From Fen-1298 sp050015675 (GTDB taxonomy: Bacteria; Bacteroidota; Ignavibacteria; UBA10030), in contig JBEKAY010000002.1 of NCBI GenBank assembly GCA_050015675.1, positions 1 to 64,000 on the forward strand: a stretch of DNA of 64,000 nucleotides, given 5' to 3'. Position numbers and translations under genes: made by a program. Shown piece by piece: positions 1-8,274 of the stretch. The notes under the pieces were generated by a model that had not been told where the DNA came from, ran no database searches, and saw only the letters and a list, made by a program, of their open reading frames with translations. Position 1 is the stretch's first letter. The number at the start of each line of letters is the position of its first letter.

Positions 1-110
1 CATTTCGATCCCAATGCCTGCGCTGAGCTTGTCGAAGTGAAATCGGGAGAGAAATCCTATCGTTGCAGACCAAGATTCCTCATTACATTCGGAATGACAA
101 AAAACGGTCT

Positions 111-194
111 TGTCATTTCGAAGGAGTACAACGACTGAGAAATCTAAAAATAAGATTTCTCCTCTCCCGACAAGTCGGGATCGTCGAAGTGACA
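111..194. repeat. Palindromic REP/MITE-like repeat, left of the GIY-YIG gene
   Basis: An imperfect inverted repeat. It opens with TGTCATTTCGA at 111-121 and closes with TCGAAGTGACA at 184-194. Inside are two inverted AGATTTCT/AGAAATCT words and a CCCGACAAGTCGGG palindrome. The same parts recur at 797-891. Just to the left (about 17-39) lies CTGAGCTTGTCGAAGT, which resembles REP-type palindromes seen in many bacteria. The element sits directly downstream of the nuclease gene stop. Confidence 0.7.
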
Positions 195-200
195 AGGTAC

Positions 201-494
201 TCAAAACCATCCATCACTTAAGTCTTTCCAATTTGGATTTATCTTTTCAACGAGCTTGTTTTTCTTTTCTCGCCGCCATTTTTTTAACTCTTTCTCCCTT
301 GCTATCGCTTCATAAACATCCGTTGTATGCTCGTAATAGACCAACTTATGGATGTTGTACCTTTTCGTGAATCCTTCCACTAACTTATTCTTATGCTCAT
401 AGAGTCTTCGTTCTAAATCATTGGTCATTCCGATATACATCACTTTGTTGTTCCAGTTTGTCAGGATATAAACGAAGTAATTATGGTCTCGCAT
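201..494 (-). CDS. GIY-YIG family endonuclease (UPF0213/YhbQ-like), small
   Basis: A 97-residue single-domain GIY-YIG nuclease. The motif appears as FVYILTN near residue 7 and YIGMTNDLERR near residue 20. The family catalytic Arg is in ERR, the metal-binding Glu fits AREKELKKW, and the closing Asn fits INPNW. ATG at 494 has AAGGA six bases upstream. Such proteins cut or nick DNA, but the substrate of these short family members is mostly unknown. Palindromic repeats flank the gene on both sides (111-194 and 541-891), much as RAYT genes sit among REP sequences. A role in mobilising those repeats is inference only. Confidence 0.85.
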   Translation of the reverse strand: MRDHNYFVYILTNWNNKVMYIGMTNDLERRLYEHKNKLVEGFTKRYNIHKLVYYEHTTDVYEAIAREKELKKWRREKKNKLVEKINPNWKDLSDGWF

Positions 495-570
495 AAGATT
501 CCTTTACATCCTCCCCTCTGCCATTTCGATTCCGTTCTCCGTCTGTCATCTCGAACCCGTTCTCCGTCTG

Positions 571-798
571 TCATTTCGAATCCCGCAACGCGGGATGAGA
601 AATCTTATCCTCACAGACCACGATTCCTCATTACATTCGGAATGACAAAAAACGGTCTTGTCATTTCGAACCCGTTCACCCCTGTCATTTCGAATCCCGC
701 AACGCGGGATGAGAAATCCTATCCTTGCAGACCAAGATTCCTCATTACATTCGGAATGACAAAAAACGGTCTTGTCATTTCGAACCCGTTCACCCCTG
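571..798. repeat. Two tandem copies of a 114-bp repeat
   Basis: Copies at 571-684 and 685-798 differ at only a handful of positions. A third, partial copy begins at 799 and then diverges. Part of the unit also occurs at about 46-121. Each unit holds the hairpin CCCGCAACGCGGG, the word GAGAAATC, and ATTCGGAATGAC followed by TGTCATTTCGAA. Apparent reading frames here merely translate the repeat on either strand. The block lies upstream of the GIY-YIG start. Confidence 0.9.
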
Positions 799-891
799 TC
801 ATTTCGATCCCGATGAAATCGGGAGAGAAATCCGTCTATGGCATTATCAAGATTTCTCCTCTCCCGACAAGTCGGGATCGTCGAAATGACA
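797..891. repeat. 95-bp inverted-repeat (MITE/REP-like) element
   Basis: Perfect 11-base terminal inverted repeats, TGTCATTTCGA at 797-807 and TCGAAATGACA at 881-891. Inner CCCGA/TCGGG and GAGAAATC/GATTTCTC pairs would let the whole element fold into one long hairpin. It overlaps the right edge of the 114-bp tandem block and matches the 111-194 element in design. Confidence 0.75.
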
Positions 892-902
892 AAGTCTCTT
901 TT

Positions 903-1385
903 TATCCAGAATCCCACAATATTCTCCCGTCAACCCTCTTCAAACTCCCGCCACACTGTAATAAACCTCCGTCAGACTCCTTCAAACCTGTGTAACGTCA
1001 CAATATTTCATCGTCACTTCACACTAAATCAATGTAACCTGACAATAAATTCCTGCCACCTGACATCATGTTCCCGTCATCTACCAATAAATCCAAGTTG
1101 ATACATACTATACAGCTGAGAGTTGTAAATATTTCCTTGTACCATCACTTTTAACATCTGCACTGATTCAATATGTTTATGTCACCTTTCAATAAATCAG
1201 TGAGCGCTTTCATCAAGTCAATGTCATCAGGCATTATATCGATGTTGTTTCGTGAAATACCATTGTCGAAAATGAATATCTCATTATAACTTATCTTCCA
1301 ATTGCTATCAGTTATCAAGAAATCGATGTTCGTCCGCAAATTACTTGTGGTGACGGAAATTATTTACCTGACATTCTCAATATTG
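903..1385. repeat. Degenerate 21-bp tandem array, about 23 units, in phase
   Basis: Read from 924 in steps of 21, successive units keep a common pattern close to YTCCCGTCACCYTACAATAAA. Clear units begin at 924, 945, 966, 1008, 1029, 1050 and 1071, and again, still in register, at 1176. Weaker units (TCAATGTCA, TCGATGTT starts) continue at 1218, 1239 and 1323. Each ends in an A/T-rich AATAAA-like word, so A-tracts recur every 21 bp, about two helical turns, which should favour intrinsic curvature. Because 21 is divisible by 3, both strands read as heptad-repeat peptides (for example SRHLPIN, or LKGDINI on the other strand). I do not think either is a real gene. Confidence 0.75.
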
Positions 1386-1521
1386 TTGGTTCTGTATAAA
1401 ATGTATAATGCTGCTCTCGTCCCTTAATACCCATGTATGGACTCATCTAATATTGTGAGAATCTTTTTTTGTTTGGGGAATTGAATCAGTGAAAATGTAC
1501 AGGAGATAAAATTAAGGCGGT

Positions 1522-1549
1522 ATCACGCAAACGCGTGATTTTTTATTTT
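1522..1549 (+). terminator. Rho-independent terminator, plus strand, without an obvious gene
   Basis: ATCACGC, loop AAAC, GCGTGAT, then a T-rich run (TTTTTTATTTT). A perfect 7-bp stem with a U-tract that only works for rightward transcription. The adjacent RND gene ends at 1614 from the other direction, so this terminator serves either an unrecognised transcript from about 1390-1520 or read-through from the repeat region. Nothing else coding is visible in 1386-1613. Confidence 0.65.
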
Positions 1550-1613
1550 CAGGTGCCAATTTTAAACGAAATTCGCCGGGTAATACAGAAAAAGAAGGAT
1601 TGTTCAGATCAAA

Positions 1614-4600
1614 TTATGCAGAAGTGTTTTTCTCCCTGTGGAATAATCGATAGATCACAGGAAGGCCGAAGAACAAGATGAAACTAGAAACAGAAAATCC
1701 GCCGATAATGGCGATTGCGAGTGGCCTCTGCATCTGAGCACCAGCGCCAATACCAATCGAGAGCGGTAGAAGAGCAAAGACAGCGGCAAGCGTGGTCATG
1801 AGAATCGGCCGAGCGCGCATTTGTCCTGCTCGCACCAAAGCATCTTCCAGATGAAGGCCTTCCGCTTGAAATACTTTGACAGTGTGTAAAACAAAGATGG
1901 CATTTTCTGCAACGATGCCGATGATCATAATAACACCGACAAAACTGGAGATGTTGAAGGAAACTCCTGTAAGCCATAGAGCTCCCAATACGCCGAAAAG
2001 CGAAAGTACATTTACGATGAAGATGGAGAATGGAACTGCAAACTCGCCGAACTCAAGCAAGAGCACAATAAATACTAACATAAACGCAGCGAGCGATACG
2101 AGCAACAATCCGCGAAACGATTCTTGCTGTGTTTGGTACACGCCGCCGTATTCTATCGTAATTCCTTTGGGAAGAGGAAGCTCTTTGGCAAGTTTTTGCT
2201 GAATCTCTTCCACTGTTCTTCCCAGGTCGCGTCCGTCGATTCTTGCTGTCACCGCTACAAGCTGGCGTAACCCTTCGCGGTGCAATTCCGCTTGTCCTGA
2301 AGTTTTTTGAATTGTTGCAATATTGCGAAGCGGAACGCGTACTCCGTTTGCATTGACAAATTGTATTTGCTCAATTTTATCGATATCGGTACGGTAACCG
2401 TCGGGAAAACGCACACGAACACCTACCAGCTTCTCGCCCTTCTGAATCTGGGTCTCCGAACGGCCTCGCATAAATGTTTCTAATTGATCGCGCACATCGG
2501 CGGGATTCAATCTGGCAATTGACGCTTTTACTGGGTCTACGTTGACAATAAGTGACGGACCGGAGATGACAATGCCATTGGCAACATCCACCACGCCCGG
2601 AATAGTTTCTATTATAGATTTTACTTTTTCTGCCGTGGCATGGAGCAACTGCGTATTATCGCCGAAGAGTTTGATTTCCACCGGCGAAGGATTATTGGTG
2701 AGATCACCGATGACATCCATCATTAACTGGCCGAATTCAATCTGCAAACGCGGCTCGGATGATTCTACTTTCTCACGAACTTCAGCAATTACTTCATCAA
2801 TTGCCTTTGATCTCTTCTTTTTCAATTTGACAAGAAAATCTCCGTTGTTTGGTTCGGTCAGGAAAAAACCTAATTGAGTACCACTCCGCCGCGAGTACGA
2901 TTCCACTTCTGGAATCGCCATCAGAATGTGCTCAACATTCATCAAGATACGGTTCGTTTCATCCAATGATGTACCCGGTGGGGACTTATAATCTAAAACA
3001 AATGTTCCCTCATCCATATCCGGCATAAAGTCATTGCCGATGTGATTGTAGAGAATGTACGTCGCAACAAGAATGACGAATGCAACAGGAATAATAACAA
3101 GTCTGTATTTGAGAAGCCGGCGTAAAGTGCTCTCATACCATACAGCAAATTGAGAGGGGCGGTTGTGACGTTCTAATTCATGCTCGATATCATTTTCTCT
3201 TACAAACATCATTGCCAGCAGCGGGGCGAGCGTGATTGAAAAGAGAAACGAGATGAGCATCGCAAACACCATCGTGATAGAAAGTGACGCGAAGAACGCT
3301 CCGGTGACGCCGCCAAGGAATGCTAATGGAATTTGAATGACAATCGTGCTTGCTGTAGAACCCATAATAGCCGGCATCAATCCGCTCAATGAAGCAGATG
3401 CAGTTTTAGCAAACCCTGACGCTCGCACTATGCCTCGTTCAGGTTGATACTTAGAAAAATGTGTGAAAATATTTTCGATGACAACGATGGAATCATCGAG
3501 GATGAGACCAACAGCCGCCGCAACACCACCGAGTGTCATTATATTAATCGTCAATCCGACCGAATATAAACAAGCAAACGTTGACGCTATGGTTGCCGGC
3601 ACGACCAACAACATTACCAAGCTGATGCGCCAACTCCGAAGGAAGAAGAACACGACAATCATCGCCAGGAAAACACCGATGAGAATGCTATCCCGCGTGC
3701 TAAGTATTGAACTGATGATGAAGTCTGCCTGGTCATACCAATTCTCAAAGCGCACATCTGCCGGAAGATTAAGCTTGGCTATTTCCGTTGTAACGTCTTC
3801 TCCTATTTGAACAGTACTGCCTGTCGGTTGTTTGACTATGTTGATCAACACCGCATCTTGTCCGTGTGCGGTTGTGCGGATAAATTTATCCTCAACAGAT
3901 GGCTTCACCTCAGCCACATCAGAAACTTTAATCGGAACTCCGCCCTGAACTGCAATGACGACCGCTTTGATATCGTCTGTGGTTTTAAACAAACCGGAAA
4001 CGAGCGCAAGGTACATCTGGAAATTATTGTTCACAATTCCCGTGGAAGAAATAAAATTTGTTTTTTGAATTGCATCCGCGACTTGCCGGATGTCTAATCG
4101 GTATGCAGCAAGTTTCTCCGGCGAAACTGTAACAAGAAATTCCCTCGTATCGCCGCCGGTTACTTCAACTCTTGCCACGCCCTTCACTTTCATCAGCGTC
4201 GGACGGATCTGGTACAAAGCGATATCCCGCAGTTCCACTAAGCTTAACTTGTCCGATGTAAGACTGTAGCCATGAATTGGAAAAACGGCAACGCTCATCT
4301 GTTCTGTTTGTATGGAAGCAGATGCTGGAAGTGTGTTGCGGACATTTGAAATTCGACCCTGAAGAAATTGCAGCGTTTGTTGAACGTTGGTTCCCCAATC
4401 AAGACCGATGGATATTTCTGTAGAACCGCGCCCCGTAATAGAACGGACAAGTTTTACTCCGGGAACCGAGCTCGCGATTTCCTCAAGCGGCTTCGTGACT
4501 TCTACCATCATCCTTTCCGCAGGTTGTTCTCCGTTATCGGCAAGGATGACAATGCGAGGAAACGTAATGTCCGGAAAAAGCGAAATCGGCATGTGCAGCG

Positions 4601-4685
4601 TGAGCAGAATACCGGAGATGACGAGAACGGTTACTGTGAAGAGAATAGCTTTTGCGTGATGACGAACGTATTCAAACAGACTCAT
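1614..4685 (-). CDS. RND-family efflux permease (AcrB/CusA-like)
   Basis: 1023 residues, the usual size for an RND inner-membrane pump with 12 membrane helices and two large periplasmic loops. Helix 1 is near residues 11-32. The paired proton-relay acids are D397-D398 in LILDDSIVVIEN (helix 4). The helix-10 position that is Lys in AcrB (K940) reads as Glu, E927 in GIVAENAIF. This is the last gene of a leftward operon, 8 bases after the adaptor gene, and should form a tripartite pump with it and the TolC-like channel. The substrate cannot be read from sequence. The helix-4 motif looks more like drug/hydrophobe exporters than CzcA-type metal pumps, but this is not firm. Confidence 0.93.
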   Translation of the reverse strand: MSLFEYVRHHAKAILFTVTVLVISGILLTLHMPISLFPDITFPRIVILADNGEQPAERMMVEVTKPLEEIASSVPGVKLVRSITGRGSTEISIGLDWGTNVQQTLQFLQGRISNVRNTLPASASIQTEQMSVAVFPIHGYSLTSDKLSLVELRDIALYQIRPTLMKVKGVARVEVTGGDTREFLVTVSPEKLAAYRLDIRQVADAIQKTNFISSTGIVNNNFQMYLALVSGLFKTTDDIKAVVIAVQGGVPIKVSDVAEVKPSVEDKFIRTTAHGQDAVLINIVKQPTGSTVQIGEDVTTEIAKLNLPADVRFENWYDQADFIISSILSTRDSILIGVFLAMIVVFFFLRSWRISLVMLLVVPATIASTFACLYSVGLTINIMTLGGVAAAVGLILDDSIVVIENIFTHFSKYQPERGIVRASGFAKTASASLSGLMPAIMGSTASTIVIQIPLAFLGGVTGAFFASLSITMVFAMLISFLFSITLAPLLAMMFVRENDIEHELERHNRPSQFAVWYESTLRRLLKYRLVIIPVAFVILVATYILYNHIGNDFMPDMDEGTFVLDYKSPPGTSLDETNRILMNVEHILMAIPEVESYSRRSGTQLGFFLTEPNNGDFLVKLKKKRSKAIDEVIAEVREKVESSEPRLQIEFGQLMMDVIGDLTNNPSPVEIKLFGDNTQLLHATAEKVKSIIETIPGVVDVANGIVISGPSLIVNVDPVKASIARLNPADVRDQLETFMRGRSETQIQKGEKLVGVRVRFPDGYRTDIDKIEQIQFVNANGVRVPLRNIATIQKTSGQAELHREGLRQLVAVTARIDGRDLGRTVEEIQQKLAKELPLPKGITIEYGGVYQTQQESFRGLLLVSLAAFMLVFIVLLLEFGEFAVPFSIFIVNVLSLFGVLGALWLTGVSFNISSFVGVIMIIGIVAENAIFVLHTVKVFQAEGLHLEDALVRAGQMRARPILMTTLAAVFALLPLSIGIGAGAQMQRPLAIAIIGGFSVSSFILFFGLPVIYRLFHREKNTSA

Positions 4686-4693
4686 AGTTTATC

Positions 4694-5716
4694 CTACCGT
4701 GCAACCGAGAGTCGCGTTGAGTCAGTAAGCGCGTAATTGCCTTCGGTCACAATCATCATTCCTGCTCGTAGTTGTTCGCTGCGTATTTCTGCTGAGTTTT
4801 CATCGCTTGTGCCAACGACAACAGGAATTACTTTTGCCAAAGAATCAGCAGTTATCATCACCACTGAATAAGAATTGTCTTCGTCGTTGCGAAGCAGCGC
4901 AGCTTTGGGAACAAACAAAGCGTGCCTGCGAACACCAGTGGTAATCTGAGCCGTGCCGATCATCTCCGTTCGCAGCAGTGATAGAATTGAATTGTTCAAC
5001 ATTGAAAATCTTAAACGAACCTTGACAGTCTGACTTTGAATATCTGTTTGCGGATTCATTGCATCAACTATTGCCGGAAACAGTTTCGCAGGTACGGATT
5101 GAAAACTCACTGAAGCGCGCTCTCCACGCTGAACCGATGATACATCGCGAAGAGGTACATCTGCAAGAAAATCGATAGTGGAAAGATCGACGATTGCGAA
5201 TAGTTCGGCATTTTCTGCAACAAGTTCTCCTTCACTTACGCTACGTGTAGAAACGACTCCGTCAAACTTTGCATACACGTTTATACTATTTTGCGTTGAA
5301 CGTGCAAGTTGAAGAATATGCTCCGCCTCAGATTTTTGTTCCGCAGTCACCGCCGACCTGAGCATTGATTCCGCACCAAGAATAGTCGCTTCAGATTCTT
5401 TCGTTTGGATTATTGCGAGAACATCGCCCTTCTTTACTTCCGTTCCTTCCAGTGCTTTAAAAGTAATGATGCGTCCTGCAATCGGCGCATACGATTTTTC
5501 TTTCCGCATGGCATCGGTTTTTCCAATAGCCTCAACAACGACAGCGGCATCTCGTTCACTCACAGCTCCAACTTTTACGGTGACGACCGCCTTTGCAGCC
5601 GATTGACTGCCCTCGTCGTCACTTTGCTTTTGACGGCATCCATCAATGAAAAGTGAAGTGGATAGAATGAGAAAAAAGGGCACAAACGTTTTATAAGATT
5701 TTTTCATACGTTTCAT
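4694..5716 (-). CDS. RND periplasmic adaptor (HlyD/membrane fusion protein), lipoprotein
   Basis: 340 residues. N-terminal hydrophobic segment followed by Cys27 in a lipobox-like context (FIDGC, unusual Asp at -2), suggesting inner-membrane lipid anchoring. Then a barrel-sandwich/lipoyl half (GRIITFKALEGTEVKKGDVL), a short alpha-hairpin, the matching half (AKFDGVVSTRSVSEGELV) and beta-barrel/MP domains. The ATG overlaps the TolC-like stop by 4 bases (ATGA), indicating translational coupling. It links the RND pump at 1614-4685 to the outer-membrane channel. Confidence 0.92.
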   Translation of the reverse strand: MKRMKKSYKTFVPFFLILSTSLFIDGCRQKQSDDEGSQSAAKAVVTVKVGAVSERDAAVVVEAIGKTDAMRKEKSYAPIAGRIITFKALEGTEVKKGDVLAIIQTKESEATILGAESMLRSAVTAEQKSEAEHILQLARSTQNSINVYAKFDGVVSTRSVSEGELVAENAELFAIVDLSTIDFLADVPLRDVSSVQRGERASVSFQSVPAKLFPAIVDAMNPQTDIQSQTVKVRLRFSMLNNSILSLLRTEMIGTAQITTGVRRHALFVPKAALLRNDEDNSYSVVMITADSLAKVIPVVVGTSDENSAEIRSEQLRAGMMIVTEGNYALTDSTRLSVAR

Positions 5717-7005
5717 TGTGTGGTCAATTGTTCCATTTTGGCGCCAAGAAGTTGCATGTCTGCCAGCGTTTGCAGTTCAGAGAGTTTTATGTCAGTCAGT
5801 AATTGCTGTGCTGATAGCACTTCCAGTGACAATGTTCCTCCGCCGGCGTATTTAGATTTTGTCAGAAGAAAATTATCTTCCGCAGATTTAATATTGTTTT
5901 GGATAACATGAAGCCGTTCGCGTTGTTTCATAATCTGTAACTGTGTCTTTCGTGATTCGGTTGCGATGGAACGCTGCAACAGTTCCGATTGCAGGCGTAG
6001 ATTATCTGCGTCAAGTTGTTTCTGCTGAACCCGCAAATCGGTTGCACCCCAATTGACAAGAGGAATTTCTAATGCAACACCCAATGAGAATCCAAACATA
6101 TTCGCGCGCTCGTCGCGCGGCAGACGGAGATTGTCACCCGACGTAAGCAATCCAGCATCTCCAACAAATAAAACGGTGGGATAATTTTCATGCTTCATCA
6201 GTTCGACATCCAGCAAGGATCGCTTGACTGTCAGCGTTGCCGCAGACATTTCAAGGTTCAACAATGAATCTGGATTTGCATTCAATAACGACGAATCAGT
6301 TTCTGTGTTCGTCGTATCGTCTAATGAGCCGACAATATTGAACGTCGTATCAAGTGGTGTGCCGATCAATTCCGCCAGCGTATATTTTGCGACCGCAAAT
6401 TCTTCAGCCGCTTTCTGATACGAAAGCTGCGCATTAGAAAGTTGAAGCTCTGTTTTCAAGACATCGGTGTATGCAGCACTTCCGACTTTGGAGAGTCGGT
6501 GGACAATGTCTAAATAATCTCTCAATTGACGAACGCTCTCTTCCTGTAAAACTATATCTTTTTCGGAGCGAAGCGTTTCAATAAATGCCTGCTTCACAGA
6601 AAATACTAAATCACGTTCAGCTATTCGTTTTTCTTTTGCAAGCCGATCGATATCTATTGAAACTTGGTCAAATTTCAATCCGCGTATGCCGCCGTCATAC
6701 AACGATTGTTGAACTATCACTTGTCCTGCTACCTGACCGCCATTTGAGATTGCTGGATCATATCCAAAACTTCCGGATGATGGCGCGTAGATGGAACTCG
6801 CGCCTAATTTTATTTGCGGAAGCTTCGTGGTAAAAAGTTCTGCATGCGAAAGCTCTGCGTTGCGGATGGCATTTTCCGCACTCCGCATTCGCGGATTTTG
6901 TGCACGCGCTAACGTCAAACATCGGTCAAGCGTGAACACTGCCTGACCGCTTGCATACGAAAGTGTAACGATAACGAATAGCAGAATTCTGATAACGATT
7001 TTCAT
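5713..7005 (-). CDS. TolC-family outer-membrane channel protein
   Basis: 430 residues with a signal peptide (about residues 1-20, cleavage near SYASGQA) and the two-fold repeated outer-membrane efflux domain. The first repeat begins LDRCLTLARAQNPRM. Long amphipathic helices with regular Leu/Ala/Gln follow, for example near SEDNFLLTKSKYAGG. It is the exit duct for the RND pump encoded downstream. It starts 5 bases after the propeller gene stop, so both should share one transcript. Confidence 0.92.
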   Translation of the reverse strand: MKIVIRILLFVIVTLSYASGQAVFTLDRCLTLARAQNPRMRSAENAIRNAELSHAELFTTKLPQIKLGASSIYAPSSGSFGYDPAISNGGQVAGQVIVQQSLYDGGIRGLKFDQVSIDIDRLAKEKRIAERDLVFSVKQAFIETLRSEKDIVLQEESVRQLRDYLDIVHRLSKVGSAAYTDVLKTELQLSNAQLSYQKAAEEFAVAKYTLAELIGTPLDTTFNIVGSLDDTTNTETDSSLLNANPDSLLNLEMSAATLTVKRSLLDVELMKHENYPTVLFVGDAGLLTSGDNLRLPRDERANMFGFSLGVALEIPLVNWGATDLRVQQKQLDADNLRLQSELLQRSIATESRKTQLQIMKQRERLHVIQNNIKSAEDNFLLTKSKYAGGGTLSLEVLSAQQLLTDIKLSELQTLADMQLLGAKMEQLTTQ

Positions 7006-7010
7006 GTGTC

Positions 7011-8036
7011 CTATTTCTGAATTTTCAGAATATAAAATGTGTTCGGCAGAATTGTAGGGCGTGGCCGAGGGTGTTCGGGTGTTGGAGCCGGCGCAGGACC
7101 AAATTCAGCAGTAGGAATGTACACCGTATGTGTTACAGGGTCAACAGTTATTGTGCGGCCACTAACCTGCGTTTTCACAGTGTCCAGCACAGAAAATTTT
7201 GATGGTGATTCTTCACGAACGACCGTCATAGTTCCTTCGCCGTTTGATGAAAAGGCGAGTCCTGCACCGGGATCAAATGCACATCCATCGACCCTGTCAC
7301 CGATAGGAAGTGAAGTAATGACATTTCCATTATCTGCATCGACTACGATCATCAATTTATTGCTGCACACAGAAAATAAACGATTGTGTTCGACATCGAT
7401 AGCCAATCCGGAAGGTTCTTCACCTGGTTTGATTGGCCAACGATATAGTATTTTCATTTCCTTTGCGTCAATGGCTACAATTTCACTTTTATCTTCGATA
7501 TTCACAAATATATGACCCTTGCCATTGGAGACGGAAAATTCAGGTTTGCCGCCGAGAGGAAGTGTTGAAACCACAATTCCTTTTTCAGCATCAATAACCG
7601 TCGCATCGTTGCTTCGTCCATTAAAAACAAATACACGGCGAGAAAAAGAATCATATAGAATCGCATCGGGATTTTTTCCGACAGCAATTGTATCAATAAG
7701 CTTCAGGGTTTTTAAATCAACAATACTCACGGTGGATGCGCGCCCGTTAGAAACAAAACAGCGGCTAAACTCATTCGCTACCGCAATTCCGTGGACACCT
7801 TCTGTTTTTGGAATCTCACCAACAACTTTATCGGAATCCGTATTAATCACTACAACCTTTGTCGCGTGCGAAACGAACAGTTGATGCGATTGAGAATTAA
7901 AGGTAATATAATCCCAGCCGCCTTCACCACCAACGGCAATCTTCTTTACGACATGATACCCTGATGAAGATTGTGCAATACCAATTGCTGAAATGCACAT
8001 GAGAAGGATTGAGATGTTCCGTATAATTTTAAGCAT
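7011..8036 (-). CDS. Secreted YVTN/YncE-like beta-propeller protein
   Basis: 341 residues. Signal peptide of about 21 residues (ending IGIAQ), then repeated YVTN-type blades of the form 'vaNgrastVSIVDlkTlkliDTIavGknPdai'. The C-terminus is Pro-rich (APAPTPEHPRPRP, about residues 313-325). ATG at 8036 has an AGGAG site 7 bases upstream, and no gene precedes it closely, so it is probably the first gene of the TolC-adaptor-RND operon. Propellers of this family act in the periplasm as binding or scaffold modules, and no catalytic residues can be assigned. Its place ahead of an efflux pump suggests a substrate-binding or sensing role (inference). Confidence 0.85.
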   Translation of the reverse strand: MLKIIRNISILLMCISAIGIAQSSSGYHVVKKIAVGGEGGWDYITFNSQSHQLFVSHATKVVVINTDSDKVVGEIPKTEGVHGIAVANEFSRCFVSNGRASTVSIVDLKTLKLIDTIAVGKNPDAILYDSFSRRVFVFNGRSNDATVIDAEKGIVVSTLPLGGKPEFSVSNGKGHIFVNIEDKSEIVAIDAKEMKILYRWPIKPGEEPSGLAIDVEHNRLFSVCSNKLMIVVDADNGNVITSLPIGDRVDGCAFDPGAGLAFSSNGEGTMTVVREESPSKFSVLDTVKTQVSGRTITVDPVTHTVYIPTAEFGPAPAPTPEHPRPRPTILPNTFYILKIQK

Positions 8037-8274
8037 GGTGGTTCTCCTATGTTGTGATTGGATAATAAAGAATAATATTTTCTGGTTAAGTCAGCAGGTG
8101 AGCATATAAAGGACGAATGAAGAAAAATCGTTTTCATGGTTTTGCACATTAATATATAAGAAATATAGAGTACTAAATAAAGATGAAACTGGGATGAAAA
8201 TTTCGAGGAAGGAGAAGTCCATCTTCTTTCTTGATTAGAGCATAGGCAGAAGATGGACTTCGTTCTTGAGAAGG

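Noticed and set aside
483..1101. Open frames on both strands across the repeats
   Set aside because: They translate the 114-bp and 21-bp repeats, have no ribosome site and low-complexity products.
571..1385. CRISPR array
   Set aside because: The 114-bp unit is repeated as a whole, and the 21-bp array has no constant repeats separated by unique spacers. No cas genes are present.
7011..8036. Nitrous-oxide reductase or cytochrome cd1-type propeller
   Set aside because: No haem or copper ligands and no accessory genes; only generic YVTN blades are seen.
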